Positions 47,166 to 58,665 of a DNA stretch of 64,000 bases are shown here, one piece after another. The position numbers were made by a program, and so were the translations under genes. The stretch is from Leptodactylus fallax. Taxonomy: Eukaryota; Chordata; Amphibia; Anura; Leptodactylidae. How positions within the stretch are numbered: the stretch's first letter is position 1; each line of letters opens with the position of its first letter. Where the stretch lies: NCBI GenBank assembly GCA_947044405.1, contig CAMRHE010000206.1, forward strand, positions 3,348,001 to 3,412,000. Reading direction: 5' to 3'. Below the pieces are notes generated by a model. The model did not search any database and was not told the DNA's origin. It saw only the letters and a program-made list of their open reading frames with translations.

Positions 47166-48420
47166 TTAAACTATTTACTGATCAATCCCCATAAGCATTG
47201 AAATGACAGTGACAAGAGGGGCTCATGAGGTACTGCCATGCCATTCTGAAATTACACACACGTATATAAAATGTGTGTATATAATACATGTATGACAACC
47301 CCAACCGCTTGAGGTATGAGAAAAGATCTACAACACTGTTATCAGTCGTGCAAGAGTAGGACTCAATTTACATACAATATAGATTAAGTACAATTTACAA
47401 TAAAAGGGGGCAAATAGCTTTGAGTTTTTACACAATCATGCACACACAACATAGCTGCAGTACCAGGACAGGGGTCTAGCCTCTGTTTTAGGAGATGAAA
47501 CTTGCTGTTTCCTGCATATGGGTTAATAACCTATAACACAATAAGGCAGGGATGGCCCGCGCGTGCTTGTGGCAAGCTCTCCGCTTCCCTCTCTGCTTGA
47601 TTCTTGTAATCCCCACTAATCTACCGTGTGTCCATTAAAGAACCTCAAAGCACAAACGTGACCGTCCTTCTCATCCTGACATGAGTTGTTCTCACACAGA
47701 ATCTCAGTGACCATGAATCTCTGCCAATTAACATGCACAACTATAAATCTTCCCTCACAAAGTGTAAAACCATATGCTGAAGAAGTGGACTCATTTTCCC
47801 AAGTGCCTGCCAAAGAGACAAGCGAGACATTTAGAGGCCGGGAACAATGTTGCCACAGGGTGCCAAATTTACAGGAAAAAGACCTATAGGCCGCTGTCAC
47901 GCAAACGTTTGACAAGTTTTGCCAAATGGCTCCATAGGCTGCGAGTGCAGTGACTGAGCTCTTTGTGTTCCAGCTTAACACTGCAGATGGGAAGAAAAAA
48001 AAAACAAAAACCTATAAATGCTGGTTTCTATATGTGAAATTTTACACATAGCAGCACATATTCCTCCTAGTACTGCACCGTTTCTGGGAATCTTGCTAGA
48101 GATTTACGCAGTTTTTTTTTAGACTTAGTCCACATTATCAAAGACAACAACCTCAAAATACAAGGCAAACCCCCATCAACTAAAATGTATAAAAAAAAAC
48201 ACACATATCTGAATATTTACAGCAAATACCACCAATTTAGTTAAGATCTACATTACAAATATATCAATCCACTGAGGGCCATTCAAGATGGCAGAAAATG
48301 AAGAGGAATTCCTCATTATTTTCCGTCCGCCAGCTCCCAGTGGTGAAATGCAGAGAACTGGCTTTCTGTCGAGGCTTTCCGGCGCTGATTAGGCCTAGAC
48401 GAATGGGGAATCATGAGCCG

Positions 48421-48540
48421 CAGGCGCCGTGGACAGACTGAGCAGGGATGTAGATTGTGAGCACTATATGGCACAGTGATTGATAATGTCTGTTAAGAGG
48501 TACGGAATATGTTGGCGCTATATAAGTAACCTAAATAATT
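48421..48540. repeat. Interspersed repeat tail (GTTGGCGCTATATAA)
   Basis: GATTGTGAGCACTATATGGC, ACAGTGATTGATAATGTCTG and GGAATATGTTGGCGCTATAT resemble the tail at 19262-19372. Class uncertain. Confidence 0.55.
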
Positions 48541-48720
48541 TAATAATGGGAGGCAGAATCTGGGCAGAATGCATCCCCAATTCTGAATCAAATTCCTAAG
48601 TGTGAACACCTCCTTAAACATTTAGCATTCATCTGGAAAAAGTGTGCACAGCTAAACCTAAATTTCATCCATGCAGGAGTCTCATGTAAATACATAATAT
48701 ACAGTAAATATAATAGGAAA

Positions 48721-48790
48721 GAAGCTGAGCTCTGTGATATATAGGTTATATGATAGTGGGAGAGAAGCTGAGCTCTGTGATATATAGGTG
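48721..48790. repeat. Direct repeat of 25 bp, two units
   Basis: GAAGCTGAGCTCTGTGATAT followed by ATAGG occurs at 48721 and again at 48764, a 43-bp period. Simple local duplication. Confidence 0.8.
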
Positions 48791-49341
48791 TCTATGAGAG
48801 AGTGCGAATGGCTGGGGTTATATTATTTGAAGCAGGATTTCTGAGATAAAATTAAGAGTAAATCCTGACAGGTCTCCTAGGAATCCTGCGAGTGAGAGTC
48901 CTGCTTACTCAGCCCATACAGGATGAGTGACAGCCTTCTATGTACACACACACACTAATACATGGAAAACTGTTAATCACTGTGTGTGGGCGGAGTAATC
49001 AGGACTCTCTCACTGTCTAGGAGTCCTGTTCAGATTATCTAGACCTACATAGGTTTCTGTCGCACAGATAAAGTAGAGAAAGTTTTCTGTAAATGTGAAA
49101 CAAACAATATTAAATCATCACCTTTTTCAGGAGTATAGTTCACAATATGTAAAAAGTAGACATGCCTAAAAACTGCTTAAAAGAGGTAGTATTTCAGGTA
49201 GTATTCACACATACACTATGTGATTCCAATAACTTTAATTTCATTACAACAATTTCTTTAAAAACTATTTCAAAATTAGAGATGATCAAAACAAAAGCAA
49301 AACATCATCAATCTGATAAAACAAGTAGCCATATTACCTAC

Positions 49342-49513
49342 CTCTATTTTGTCTGTCTTGGCATCACCCCAGTAAAGTTTTCCTTCTTGGAGGTCCAGAG
49401 CCAATCCATTAGGCCAACCCAAAGATGAATTTACAAGAATAGTCCTCTCTGATCCATCCAAATAAGCAGATTCAATCTTTGGTTTTTCACCCCAATCTGT
49501 CCAGTACATGTAC
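49342..49513 (-). CDS. lrp5: lrp5 exon, beta-propeller 2
   Basis: A 172-bp exon entered in phase 2, acceptor ATATAG (CT at 49514-49515), donor GTAGGT (AC at 49340-49341). It encodes [20 protein letters not shown], then [20 protein letters not shown] and [21 protein letters not shown] and YWGD blades with the conserved WPNGLALDL turn. The length equals human exon 7 as I recall it. Confidence 0.97.
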
Positions 49514-50158
49514 CTATATTGAAAAACAAACAAAACAATATAAAAACACACTATAACAATAGACAAGACGTAACTATAATAAATGTACAGAAGGGATTTC
49601 TAACAAAACACACACATTTTATTTATATGTTTAATGTCATTTTTTTTTTTTTTTTATACACATTAAGTACAGTATACAGGAGCATCTCAATAAATTAGAA
49701 TATCTTTGGAATGTTTATTTATTTCAGTAATTAAATTAAAAAAGTGACCTCCTATATTTTCTAGACTCTTTACACACAGAGTGTTCTATTTCAAGTGTTT
49801 TATTTCTGTAAATGTTGATTATGGATTACAGGTAATGAAAACCCAAATCTAAGAAAATTAGAATATTGTAAAAAAGTTCAGTATTGTAAATTCAGTGTGT
49901 CACCTGCCAAGGTTTCCTAAGCCTTTACATGGTCCCTCAGTCTGGTTCAGTAGGACACACAATCATGGAAGACGCTGATTATTAATTGAATTACTGAAAT
50001 GAATGAACGTTTCAAAGATATTCTAATTTATTGAGATGCCCCTGTATGTAACAATACATAATGAAATTGAGAAAAAAAAATCCTGCAAATCAGCTTTTGT
50101 AGGTCATTACGGCATCTGATGTAATTGTAGGCTTGTATCCAGAAAACAGCTTGCTTAC
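49514..50158 (-). other. lrp5 intron (645 bp)
   Basis: Short intron, 57% of which is one non-autonomous Tc1-type element (49677-50044). A poly-T run lies at 49640-49656. Confidence 0.9.
49677..50044. mobile_element. Non-autonomous Tc1-type element (368 bp)
   Basis: The ends CAGGAGCATCTCAATAAATT (then AGAATATC) and GATATTCTAATTTATTGAGA (then TGCCCCTG) are inverted repeats flanked by TA (49675-49676, 50045-50046). A second copy of the AATATTGTAAAAAAGTTCA-type word inside suggests subterminal repeats. No transposase sequence remains. Confidence 0.85.
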
Positions 50159-50555
50159 CCAGTCAGTGGATTTAACACAATGGCCCTTGGTTCATCCAGG
50201 TTTTCAGATATTAAGATTTTCCTGGAAGTGCCATTAAGTCGTGTTACTTCAATACGATCAGTCCCAGTGTCCGTCCAGTAAAGATTTCGGGCCACCCAGT
50301 CGACTGCTATTCCATCTGGATGCTGTACCTCCGTGGTCACCAAAGTTTGTGCTCCAGAACCATCCAGATAGGCCCGCCGAATTGCTCTAACCTCATCATC
50401 AGTCCAATAGATGTATCCTTCCACTGGGTCGTAGTCAATAGCAATGGCATGCCTTATATCATCGATCTGGAGTACAATGTCTGTAAAATCTGGCATGTCT
50501 AAAGAGATCCTTCGTAAATCTGTCCTTCTTGCAAGAAGCAGGACATCATCTGCTC
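50159..50555 (-). CDS. lrp5: lrp5 exon, start of beta-propeller 2
   Basis: A 397-bp exon in phase 1, acceptor TTGTAG (CT at 50556-50557), donor GTAAGC (AC at 50157-50158). It encodes [20 protein letters not shown], then [60 protein letters not shown] and [14 protein letters not shown]. Near-identical in wording to human LRP5 exon 6 and the same length as I recall it. The largest coding block in the window. Confidence 0.98.
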
Positions 50556-51524
50556 CTACAATAACCGAGGACAGATTTTAATACAATGATCATTTTTATG
50601 GAAAATATTGTATGATTAATATTACTGATATGATAGAAATAGAATCATATGCGCTGGGGAGGAAAAGGTGCACCTATAAATACACAATGGGATCCTCTGC
50701 CTTGCACAATTCCTACTTGTTAGAATGGTCCCTTGACAATAAGGGACCCCCTTCAAGCAACAATTATTGTCATCTATGTTTTTATATGACATATTGTTAT
50801 AAATGTCTCTTTCTGTAAGGTTTATGCCTTCTGCCTGTCTCCTTTTGAAACTCCATATAAGTCCATGTTAAAGGGGTTTTCTGGGACTTCTGTCATTAAT
50901 AAAAGATCGGCAGGGGTCAGACATTTAGTCGATCAACTGCTTAAAGCGACTTTTTCAGTACTTACCAAACACAGTGCCGTACATTGGTACAGCGGCTGTG
51001 CTTTGTACTGCAGCTTAGCCTATTCAGTTGAATGACACTGAGTTGCGATCAAGCCATGTGACTGATGATCATGACATCACATGGCCTATGAAGGAGTATC
51101 GGTGCTCAAGGCGCACCACTGCCACTTCAAACAGCTGAGCCACAGATTGAGGATCTTCTTCAGAAGCATATGAATATATAGGAATACATCTAAAATAACT
51201 CCCTACTTGACATGATACAATTTCTAATACAGTTCCTGCTACAGTTCAAAATCCACATGCAGGTCTTAGGCAATGGTAAAAGCATTGGTTCTGCCCATTA
51301 CATAGCTACTAATATGTATAGATGCTCTACATATGGGAAATCATAGGAGACATGGGCCCAGATGTACTAATAGTTCAACCGTGTAAACTTAGATAGGCAG
51401 TCTGAAAATGTACCTGTTTATCACAGTGGCTGCTGCTGGATGATAAATTTGGTGTATCTTTAGACTGTCTAGTCTACTTTTACACCACCTTTTAGATGGC
51501 TTACATGGAGCCACGTGATGCTTA

Positions 51525-51825
51525 GGGTGGGTTCACACTTGCGGCAGCACTCCGTCCGCCGCAAATCCGACCTAAATGTCGGAAAACTGGATAGGGAAAG
51601 GTTTGCAACACTTTGCTTAAAATCCCATTCACTTGATGTCCGACTTTGTTTCCGACTGGTTTCGCGGCACCAGAAGATGTAAGCGCACACCCACGCATTG
51701 CTTTAAAAACCCATTCAAGTGAATGGGTTTTTAAACAAAGCGTCGCAAACCTTTCCCTATCCAGTTTTCCGACATTTAGGTCAGATTCCGGCGGACGTAG
51801 TGCCACTGCAAGTGCGAACCCACCC
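51525..51825. repeat. Palindromic element with TTA duplication (Harbinger-like?)
   Basis: GGGTGGGTTCACACTTGCGG and AGTGCGAACCCACCC form the ends, flanked by TTA (51522-51524, 51826-51828). Inner arms are very long: ACCTAAATGTCGGAAAACTG, then GATAGGGAAAGGTTTGC, mirrored at 51745-51790. The centre has TAAGCGCACACCCACGCATT, shared with 16261-16380. Confidence 0.8.
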
Positions 51826-52597
51826 TTACTTGAGCATGGCCCTTTTTGTGAGAATCCATGCCACATGTCTACCAAGTCGAAATATTCTAGCTGAAAGTAA
51901 ATGCACTAAGATGCGTCACAATTACATCAGTGTGCAGTTTTAACCACAATAGTACATCTAGGACACTGTTCTCAATTACTTTTTGGCTATATTTATAAAA
52001 AAAAAAAAATAAAAAAAAAATTCAAACCAACCCAAATGTGACGCACGGTATAAGATAAATCTACATGTGAATGAATAGCTATGTCACTTCTTACAGAGAC
52101 ATCCCATGAAACATAGTCTACAATGCTGGGGGACGCGGTGGGGGGGGGGGTTTGGGGGTCACTCCAAGAGAAATATGCTTTTAATCTACAAATGTCTGAT
52201 CAAAGATGAAATACACCGCTACACTGTATGAATGAACCATGCCATTTCATTATCATAAGCCTACAACAAGCACATGAAAGGGACATCAATCACACCGGTA
52301 GGACCCGGGGGATGGAAACATTTTCAATGCTTCATTCATGAAAATACAGAAACAAGTTTTCAGAAAAATCGTCACTACAGGATACAATGTGGTTTAGATA
52401 CTCTGAATGAGCTCCTATAGAGTGTTAAAGCCATCACACCAGCCACCCCAAAACTAATGCTGATCCTAGGTGGCAGAACAAGGAACATTTAGTTCATATA
52501 CAAAAACTTACCAATGTGTCTTTTATCATTGTCAAACATATATGCAATAGAAGAATCACCTAAGAATACAAATAGTTTTTCACAGCACAGTATAAGG

Positions 52598-53968
52598 CAG
52601 GGGAAGGCAACCTTTTTTGTTTGGTGTGCGGATTTTAATTAAAAAATCAAAGATGAGGTACTCGGAGTGCCAGTTAATAATTGTAAGTCTGGCGACCCTT
52701 AAACTAAAGTCATATACCACAAACCATAACACAGAAGTGCTGCCACCAGATGCTTTAGGACACATGCGTTTACTGCTATTTCCTGGGACGCTCCTGCACT
52801 TTCCGATTAGAAGCAATGAAAGTCCATGTGCAGCCCCCAATTAGTGGTAAATGTGTCCAGGAGCACCGTATGGCGGCAGTCTTATGGTTAAAACACACTA
52901 TGTATCTGGATGCAGCTATATTCTTAGGCCACTGGAACTTTTACTTCGATGTAAAACTGCGTTGACATGGTGCATTTTTGCACAAAAAAAAAAAAAAGTT
53001 TTCTGTGCAAAAACACATCCTTAATACAGAAAATACACCGTTATGTCCCACAGCCATAGCAGTCCATGCACACAGTATTATATCCCATAGCGACTCCTAC
53101 ACACGTTATTATGTCCCATAGCGGCCCCTGCACATGGTACATGTCCCAGAGTGGTTCCTGCACACGGTATTATGTCCCATAGTGATCCCTACACACAGTA
53201 TTAGGTCTCATAGCGGCCCCTGCACACAGTATTATATCCCATAGCGGTGCCTGCACATGGTACATGTCCCATAGTGGTCTCTGCACACGGTATTAAGTCC
53301 CATAGTGGCCCCTACACACAGTATTATGTCCCATAGTGGTCCCTGCACACAGTATTATGTCCCATAGTGGCCCCTGCACACAGTATTATGTACCATAGCA
53401 GCCCCTGCACATGGTACATGTCCCAGAGTGGTCCCTGCACACGGTATTAAGTCCCATAGTGGCCCCTGCACACAGTATAATATTCTAACTTTTATAATAT
53501 TCCAATTTGTGCCACTCACTAGCTATTATTATACTTTGGGGTCTCTTCAGACCTCAGAGTATAATAAGTGGAGGGCCAAGAGGTGACAAAGGTGACAGGT
53601 GTAGTCAGCGGCCGCTGATTGGGTCTCAGGGGTCACGTCACGTCATTATGCGTAATGACACCAGACGCAGACGTGACACCTGAGGCCCTGTCAGCTGACT
53701 TCAGGCAGAAGCGCCTGCAAAGCACAGAGCCGCCACTGAGCTCAGGGAAGGTGAGTAACATTGTTTTTTAAATGTTTCATTACCTCCCCGGGGGCTCCGC
53801 TTATTATACTCAGGGATCTGAAGAGACCCCACAGTATAATAATAGCAGTTTCGTTTCGGCCGTGTTTGGTCCGATCAAAACTGCTGGGTGAGGACTCTGG
53901 CTGCCGTGCCAGGTAAGTAACCCTTGCGTGCCACTCTTGGCACCCGTGCCGGGGGTTGCCGACCCCTG
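52598..53968. mobile_element. Non-autonomous hAT element with internal minisatellite
   Basis: Starts CAGGGGAAGGCAACC and ends GGTTGCCGACCCCTG. The 8-bp duplication GTATAAGG is exact (52590-52597, 53969-53976). It holds a tandem repeat (53038-53473) and an inner inverted pair (GGGGTCTCTTCAGACCTCAG near 53539; GATCTGAAGAGACCCC near 53816). No transposase. Length 1371 bp. Confidence 0.92.
53038..53473. repeat. Minisatellite, units of about 31-33 bp
   Basis: About 13-14 units of the type TATTATGTCCCATAGTGGCC plus CCTGCACACAG. Variants alternate ACACAGTATTATG with ACATGGTACATG, suggesting higher-order expansion of two- or three-unit blocks. Contained wholly inside the hAT element. Confidence 0.9.
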
Positions 53969-54188
53969 GTATAAGGCCTCATTGAAACCAACGTTAAAAA
54001 CAGATGTCCGATTTCCGGGTCTATTTACAGATCCCTCAATAGGCTCAAATCTATGAGGAATCCGTGAAATGGATGCATTGAAAACAGCCATGAAAAAAAA
54101 ACGGGACCATATGGAAGTTTTTCACGTCCAATTTCTTTCACTGCTCGTGGGAATGTAACCTAAGAGCTTATGAACTCCTGTAATAAGG

Positions 54189-54364
54189 CTAGGCTCAAAC
54201 TAGCATTGTCGTCCAAGTCATTCGGGTCTGCCGGAGGACCCAAACGTCAAAGAGCTGGACCGCATGGACTATCATGTGATCCATTGGGTGTCTGCCGGTT
54301 TCAAACTGAGATTTTCAGAGGTTTCTGCCGCAGAGTCTCCCTGGTGCAGATGTGAACCCAGCCT
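54189..54364. repeat. Short palindromic element, GGCTAGGCTCAAAC ends
   Basis: GGCTAGGCTCAAACTAGCAT after TAA on the left and GCAGATGTGAACCCAGCC on the right are imperfect inverted repeats similar to the ends of 26841-27111. The middle contains TTCGGGTCTGCCGG and GACTATCATGTGATCC. Confidence 0.6.
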
Positions 54365-54557
54365 GAATGCAGCAAGCAACAAAGAGGCCTTTCCAACTGG
54401 AGAATACTTTTCTAAATTAAAGGGGTTTTCCAGTTATATAAAAGTATAGGGGCTGCAAAATGGCCAAACTTTTATAGTTTCCATTTGATGTATAAAATAC
54501 AAATTCACACCTACAGCCATGTAACCATTCTACCTAATGACATGTACTATCAATGTA

Positions 54558-55090
54558 CACTATTGTGAAAAAGTTTTAGGCAGGTGTGGAAAAAAATATC
54601 ACCAAAGTAAAAATGCTTTCAAAACTAGAAGAATTATAGTTCATTTTTGTAAACTAACAAAATAAACTGAATGAACAACAGAGAAATTTAAATTTCATCA
54701 ATATTTGGTGTGACCTTTGCTATTTGGAGGAGGAGTCCTGGAAGTGATGATATAGCCCATACAGAGCCCTGATCTCATCATCATCCAGTCTGTCTGGGAT
54801 TACATGAAGATACAGAAGGATTTCAGCAAGTCTACATCCACAGAAGATCTGTGCTTAGTTCTCCAAGATGTTTGGAACAACCTCCCTGCCAAGTTACTGC
54901 AAAAACTGTCTGCAAGTGTACCTAGAAGAACGGATGGAAGGCAAAGGGGGGGTCACACCAAATAACGAGATTTAGATTTATTTTTTGTTTATTCACTTAA
55001 TTTTGTTAATTGACAAAAATAATCTATTAACACTTCTATTTTTGAAAGAATTCTTGCTTTACAGCATTTTTTTCACACCTGCCTAAAATA
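54558..55090 (+). mobile_element. Tc1-type element, internally deleted, C-terminal transposase remnant
   Basis: Left end CACTATTGTGAAAAAGTTTT then AGGCAGGTGTGG after TA 54556-54557; right end TTTTTTTCACACCTGCCTAA near 55066-55087. Between them (54740-54960, plus strand) lie codons SVWDYMKIQKDFSKSTSTED, then LQDVWNNLPAKLLQKLSAS, the C-terminal tail of a Tc1 transposase after the catalytic Glu region. The DNA-binding and first catalytic parts are deleted. The right boundary is decayed. Confidence 0.85.
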
Positions 55091-56120
55091 TTATTCATTG
55101 AAGAGAACAAGAATGTGTCGAGTTCCCCATAAAACAAATTTAAGTGGCTATCCAATCACCAAAAAAACTGTGAAAGTTCCTATGACTATGATAGGAGTCT
55201 ATAATGAGGCCATAGATGGGATACTTTACAACAAGACGGTCTGTGAAAGGGCAACGTAAAGCTTCACCTTGTATCATGTCCCATCTCCCTCCTGCTAGTC
55301 CCATCCACTTTATGCATATTCTAAGGAGACAGGCCTTACGTGAAAGTAACACATCTGATCAGCAGACGGAGCCTCATACCATCACAGCAAGCGCTGCCTC
55401 AGAGCATGTGTTTTAATAAATCTACCCCTAAAAAATCAAATTAATGCTCAAGAGATCTCTTAAAAATGACTTGTAGACAAAAAACCCCCCAACTTATTAA
55501 ATTTATCATAATTGCTTATTTTGCTCATGGCGCTCCACAAACATCTGGCATGTTAGCAGATGACAACCAAGACATGATCGATCACTCTAAATTTACTTTA
55601 GTATTTGGGAACACATATTTGGATCTTTATCCCTCTCAAGTGTTTAAGTAAAAAAAACAAAAACGTGTCATTTTCTACTGATACATTTCTCTTCCTCTTA
55701 AGTGCTGAAAGACTTAAGTTTCTCATAGCAAAAAAGAAAACGCCTTATATAGTAAAAAATGCAGAGGAAAACTAAATTCATGTGAATGTGAAAAATCCCT
55801 TAGATAATAGGCAAAATTATTTTCGCACGTAAAGCATAAATGATGTTTTTCAGCGCTTGTGATAAATTTTTATTTTTATTTGCAGCACTCAATCAATCTG
55901 GTGGAAGGAAGTCAAGCACATTCCCAGACACGACATATTCGCCTGGGGCCTGTTTACAAAACGCATTCCAAGTGTTTGAAATCTGATCTGAAATCCATCC
56001 GATGCAACCATTCTGTACGTATACACACTGAGCGCACGGATCCATCTGCAGAAACTAGTGGTCACATGATTACAAGATACATACAACCTAACAATACATA
56101 AGATGGGGTTAAAGGAGCTT

Positions 56121-56452
56121 AAGGCCAGGGCCCCACGTGAAAAAAATCGCAGCGTTTTATAGTCAGAGCAAAGTGGATGGGATTCTAGCAAATCCCATGC
56201 CCACTTTGCAGTAAAAACCGCGCTACGGACACGCGACGATTTCCAAAACAGGTGCGGTTTTGGAAATCGCAGCAAGTCAATTATACCTACAAAAATGCCG
56301 GCGGTTTCCCCATAGGTATAATTGAAACAAAGTCTGCAGAGGAAACCTCTGCGAACTTTCTGTCTAAAGCGCTGTGGGAAGAACCGTGATGCGTTCCCGC
56401 CGCGGTTTTTCCCGCAGTACTTCTTTGCTGCGGGACGCCAAAGTGGGGCCTT
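56121..56452. repeat. Palindromic element, GGCCAGGGCCCCACG ends
   Basis: Left AAGGCCAGGGCCCCACGTGA, right CGCCAAAGTGGGGCC followed by TTA. Inner words GGCGGTTTCCCCATAGGTAT, AAAGTCTGCAGAGGAAACC and GAACCGTGATGCGTTCCCGC mirror those of 40150-40409. It produces a long spurious minus-strand frame. Confidence 0.7.
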
Positions 56453-57235
56453 AGTCTGAACCAACTACCAAAAACAGTCTTCATTCAAATGGAGAAGGAG
56501 TTGCAGCCAGCTGGACTGCTTAACAAGCAATTCCCTAAGTTTATCCTACAGTCCTGCAGCAATTGTCACCATTCACATCAGTCCCCATCTCCTGTGAGTC
56601 TTACAATCCAAATATCCAAACTCAAATATAGACAAAAAGGCCGCTGAACCTTGTCAGTGTGTTTTTTGGAGTGTAAGTAAAGGCGGGGGTTACATATCAC
56701 GTTGTTTGGGCTGATCAATGGTACAATATGTTGTTCATGCTCATTAACGTTGGCCTTGCAGAGCAGGTTCACACATTCAGGTTTTTAGATGCAATTTTCG
56801 AGTCCAAAATCAGGAGTGGTTCATAAAGGAAGCCAAAAACAGCCAGAAAATTACACCATTGTGAAAACCAACTAAGAAAAGACATTACAGAACTTCTGTC
56901 CTCATGAGGCCAATAAACACACAAACCAGTAGCGACAGAAACCTGCACACCTGGCAATGAAAGTCTGAACATGATCAGAGAGATCAATTGAGAAGCCATA
57001 TATGTTCCAGAAAAGCATATGTGCTCACAGAATTATAAGTCAATCTATATTTAATACAGTCCTTTACTGTATTATTATTCATGAGTAACACAAAAGTCAA
57101 AATAGACACCCATACACATGAAATAAAAATGGCTCAAATCTTAGGGGCTCTCTAGGACTTATATAATGGTGACCTATCCTTAGTGCTGCAGCCTCTTTAG
57201 TAAATGCCAATCACAGCGTCAAGCACAATGCAGGG

Positions 57236-57392
57236 CAAGGATCAGAAACCTTCGGCACTCAGCTGCTCTGAAACTACAACCCTTAGTGTGTTCCATTCAT
57301 TTCTATGGGAGTTTCAAGACTAGCAGAGCAAGTAGGCATTCTGGGAATTGTAGTTCCACACCAGCTAGAGTGCCAAAGTCTGCCTACCCTTG
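57236..57392. repeat. Short hAT-type inverted-repeat element
   Basis: CAAGGATCAGAAACCTTCGG on the left, CCAAAGTCTGCCTACCCTTG on the right, with CTACAACCCTTAGTG and GGAATTGTAGTTCC inside. Sister of 4319-4471 and 16964-17121, more decayed. Confidence 0.7.
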
Positions 57393-57721
57393 GCGTAGGG
57401 GTTGCAATTGGTATTGCAGCTTAGTCACATTAATTTAAATGGGACTAAGCTGCCCTCTGTGTTATGTAACCAATAAATGTGACATCAGTGGCACATAAAG
57501 AGGCCACAGCACTTGCGAGCACCTTGGCCTCTTCAAACAGCTGACTATCAGGGATCCTGGGGGTCAGACCCCCACCGATCCCATAGTGATGACCGATCCT
57601 ATGAATAGATTGTCAATATAGCAAACACTGGTTACGATAGCCAACAGCAGACTTTTGCTTGCCAAAAATATGGTCCTACAGGTTGGAAAATTTTAGTCAC
57701 ATGGAGCTCCATGGACTCAAT

Positions 57722-57753
<32 letters not shown>

Positions 57754-58596
57754 GTTCAGTCTGTTATAGTGCTATAGTGCTGTATGAAGGATCCCAAAGA
57801 CGACTGATAGTTCAAATTGGGGCTATAAAAGGACTAAACAAAAACACCCTAAAATATCTATTAGTACTGAGAAACTAACATTTGCTGTTAACACATTGAT
57901 TTGAGAGAGGCCTTTATATAGCAGTATTGCGGTTCCCATAGGGCTGGTCTGGTTCTCGGGGAATATAAAGAATGTTTCCCCAGGACTGTGAGAAAAGTAC
58001 AGCCTGTAAACTAAAGTTAAGCTTTCTTTTAAAATGTCACTCCACTCCCCAATTTAAAGCTTTAAAAAACAAAAGAAAAAAAAGGCATTTGCTTCACAGA
58101 AGGTATGCATAAATTTTTGTTAGACAAAAACCTCCACTCTGACAAGTTCGCCTGGGCCCGTAAATTCTAAGGGGGGTAGCTACGGACAACTATGGAAGTA
58201 AAAAAGCACCGCTTTGGAGCAATTATACAGACTGACAAATGACTGCAAACCATTCCCATTGCACAACAGAGCTGTTCATTTGTAAATGAGCTGTCCATGG
58301 CCTTGATCAAGAAGTCTCGGTGGACGTGGCATAGAAATTAGCCGCTTGATTTCTAAAGCAAATGTTTACTGCCCACAGACATGTATATTAATGGGTTCAT
58401 GTCATCCTCTGACCTTAGACCTCCAGGAGAAAAGGGAAGTCTAAATGGAAGGGTTGTATCCCAGTTGTGGGCATCTTTATGTGCACCCATATAATGTGGC
58501 AGATTGTGAGGTCATTTAGTACATTGAGACTGCTGACAAAGGTAGCAAATCTCTAGAGTTAAACAGACGAAAACCAAGAGTGGTCTTTAGATAAGA

Positions 58597-58665
58597 TATA
58601 TATATATATATATGAGAATGAATAATATATAATAAATATAATATATAAATATACACACACACACA
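58597..58665. repeat. TA/CA low-complexity run
   Basis: ATATATATATATATATGAGA, then AT-rich sequence and ACACACACACACACA up to the transposon's left end. The right flank of the transposon (60294-60345) is also TA/TG-rich, so the element inserted into a microsatellite. Confidence 0.85.

Larger units (their letters stand above)
28072..49341 (-). other. lrp5 intron (21.3 kb)
   Basis: The largest intron, between two exons of propeller 2. It holds many repeats, listed separately: 29608-29838, 29973-30130, 32150-33130, 33496-34511, 38641-38900, 39821-40085, 40150-40409, 41300-42345 with 41485-42166 inside, 43541-44042, 44323-45080, 46560-46860, 46881-47165 and 48421-48540. In 30131-32149, 34512-38640, 45081-46559 and 47170-48420 I find no gene, no long conserved frame and no repeat I can name with confidence. 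Confidence 0.8.

Noticed and set aside
53038..53473. CRISPR-like array
   Set aside because: The units are contiguous tandem repeats without unique spacers, lie inside a hAT element, and the genome is vertebrate.
55889..56464. 191-codon minus-strand open frame
   Set aside because: It runs through a palindromic repeat (56121-56452); its sequence is explained by repeat arms and shows no protein family.
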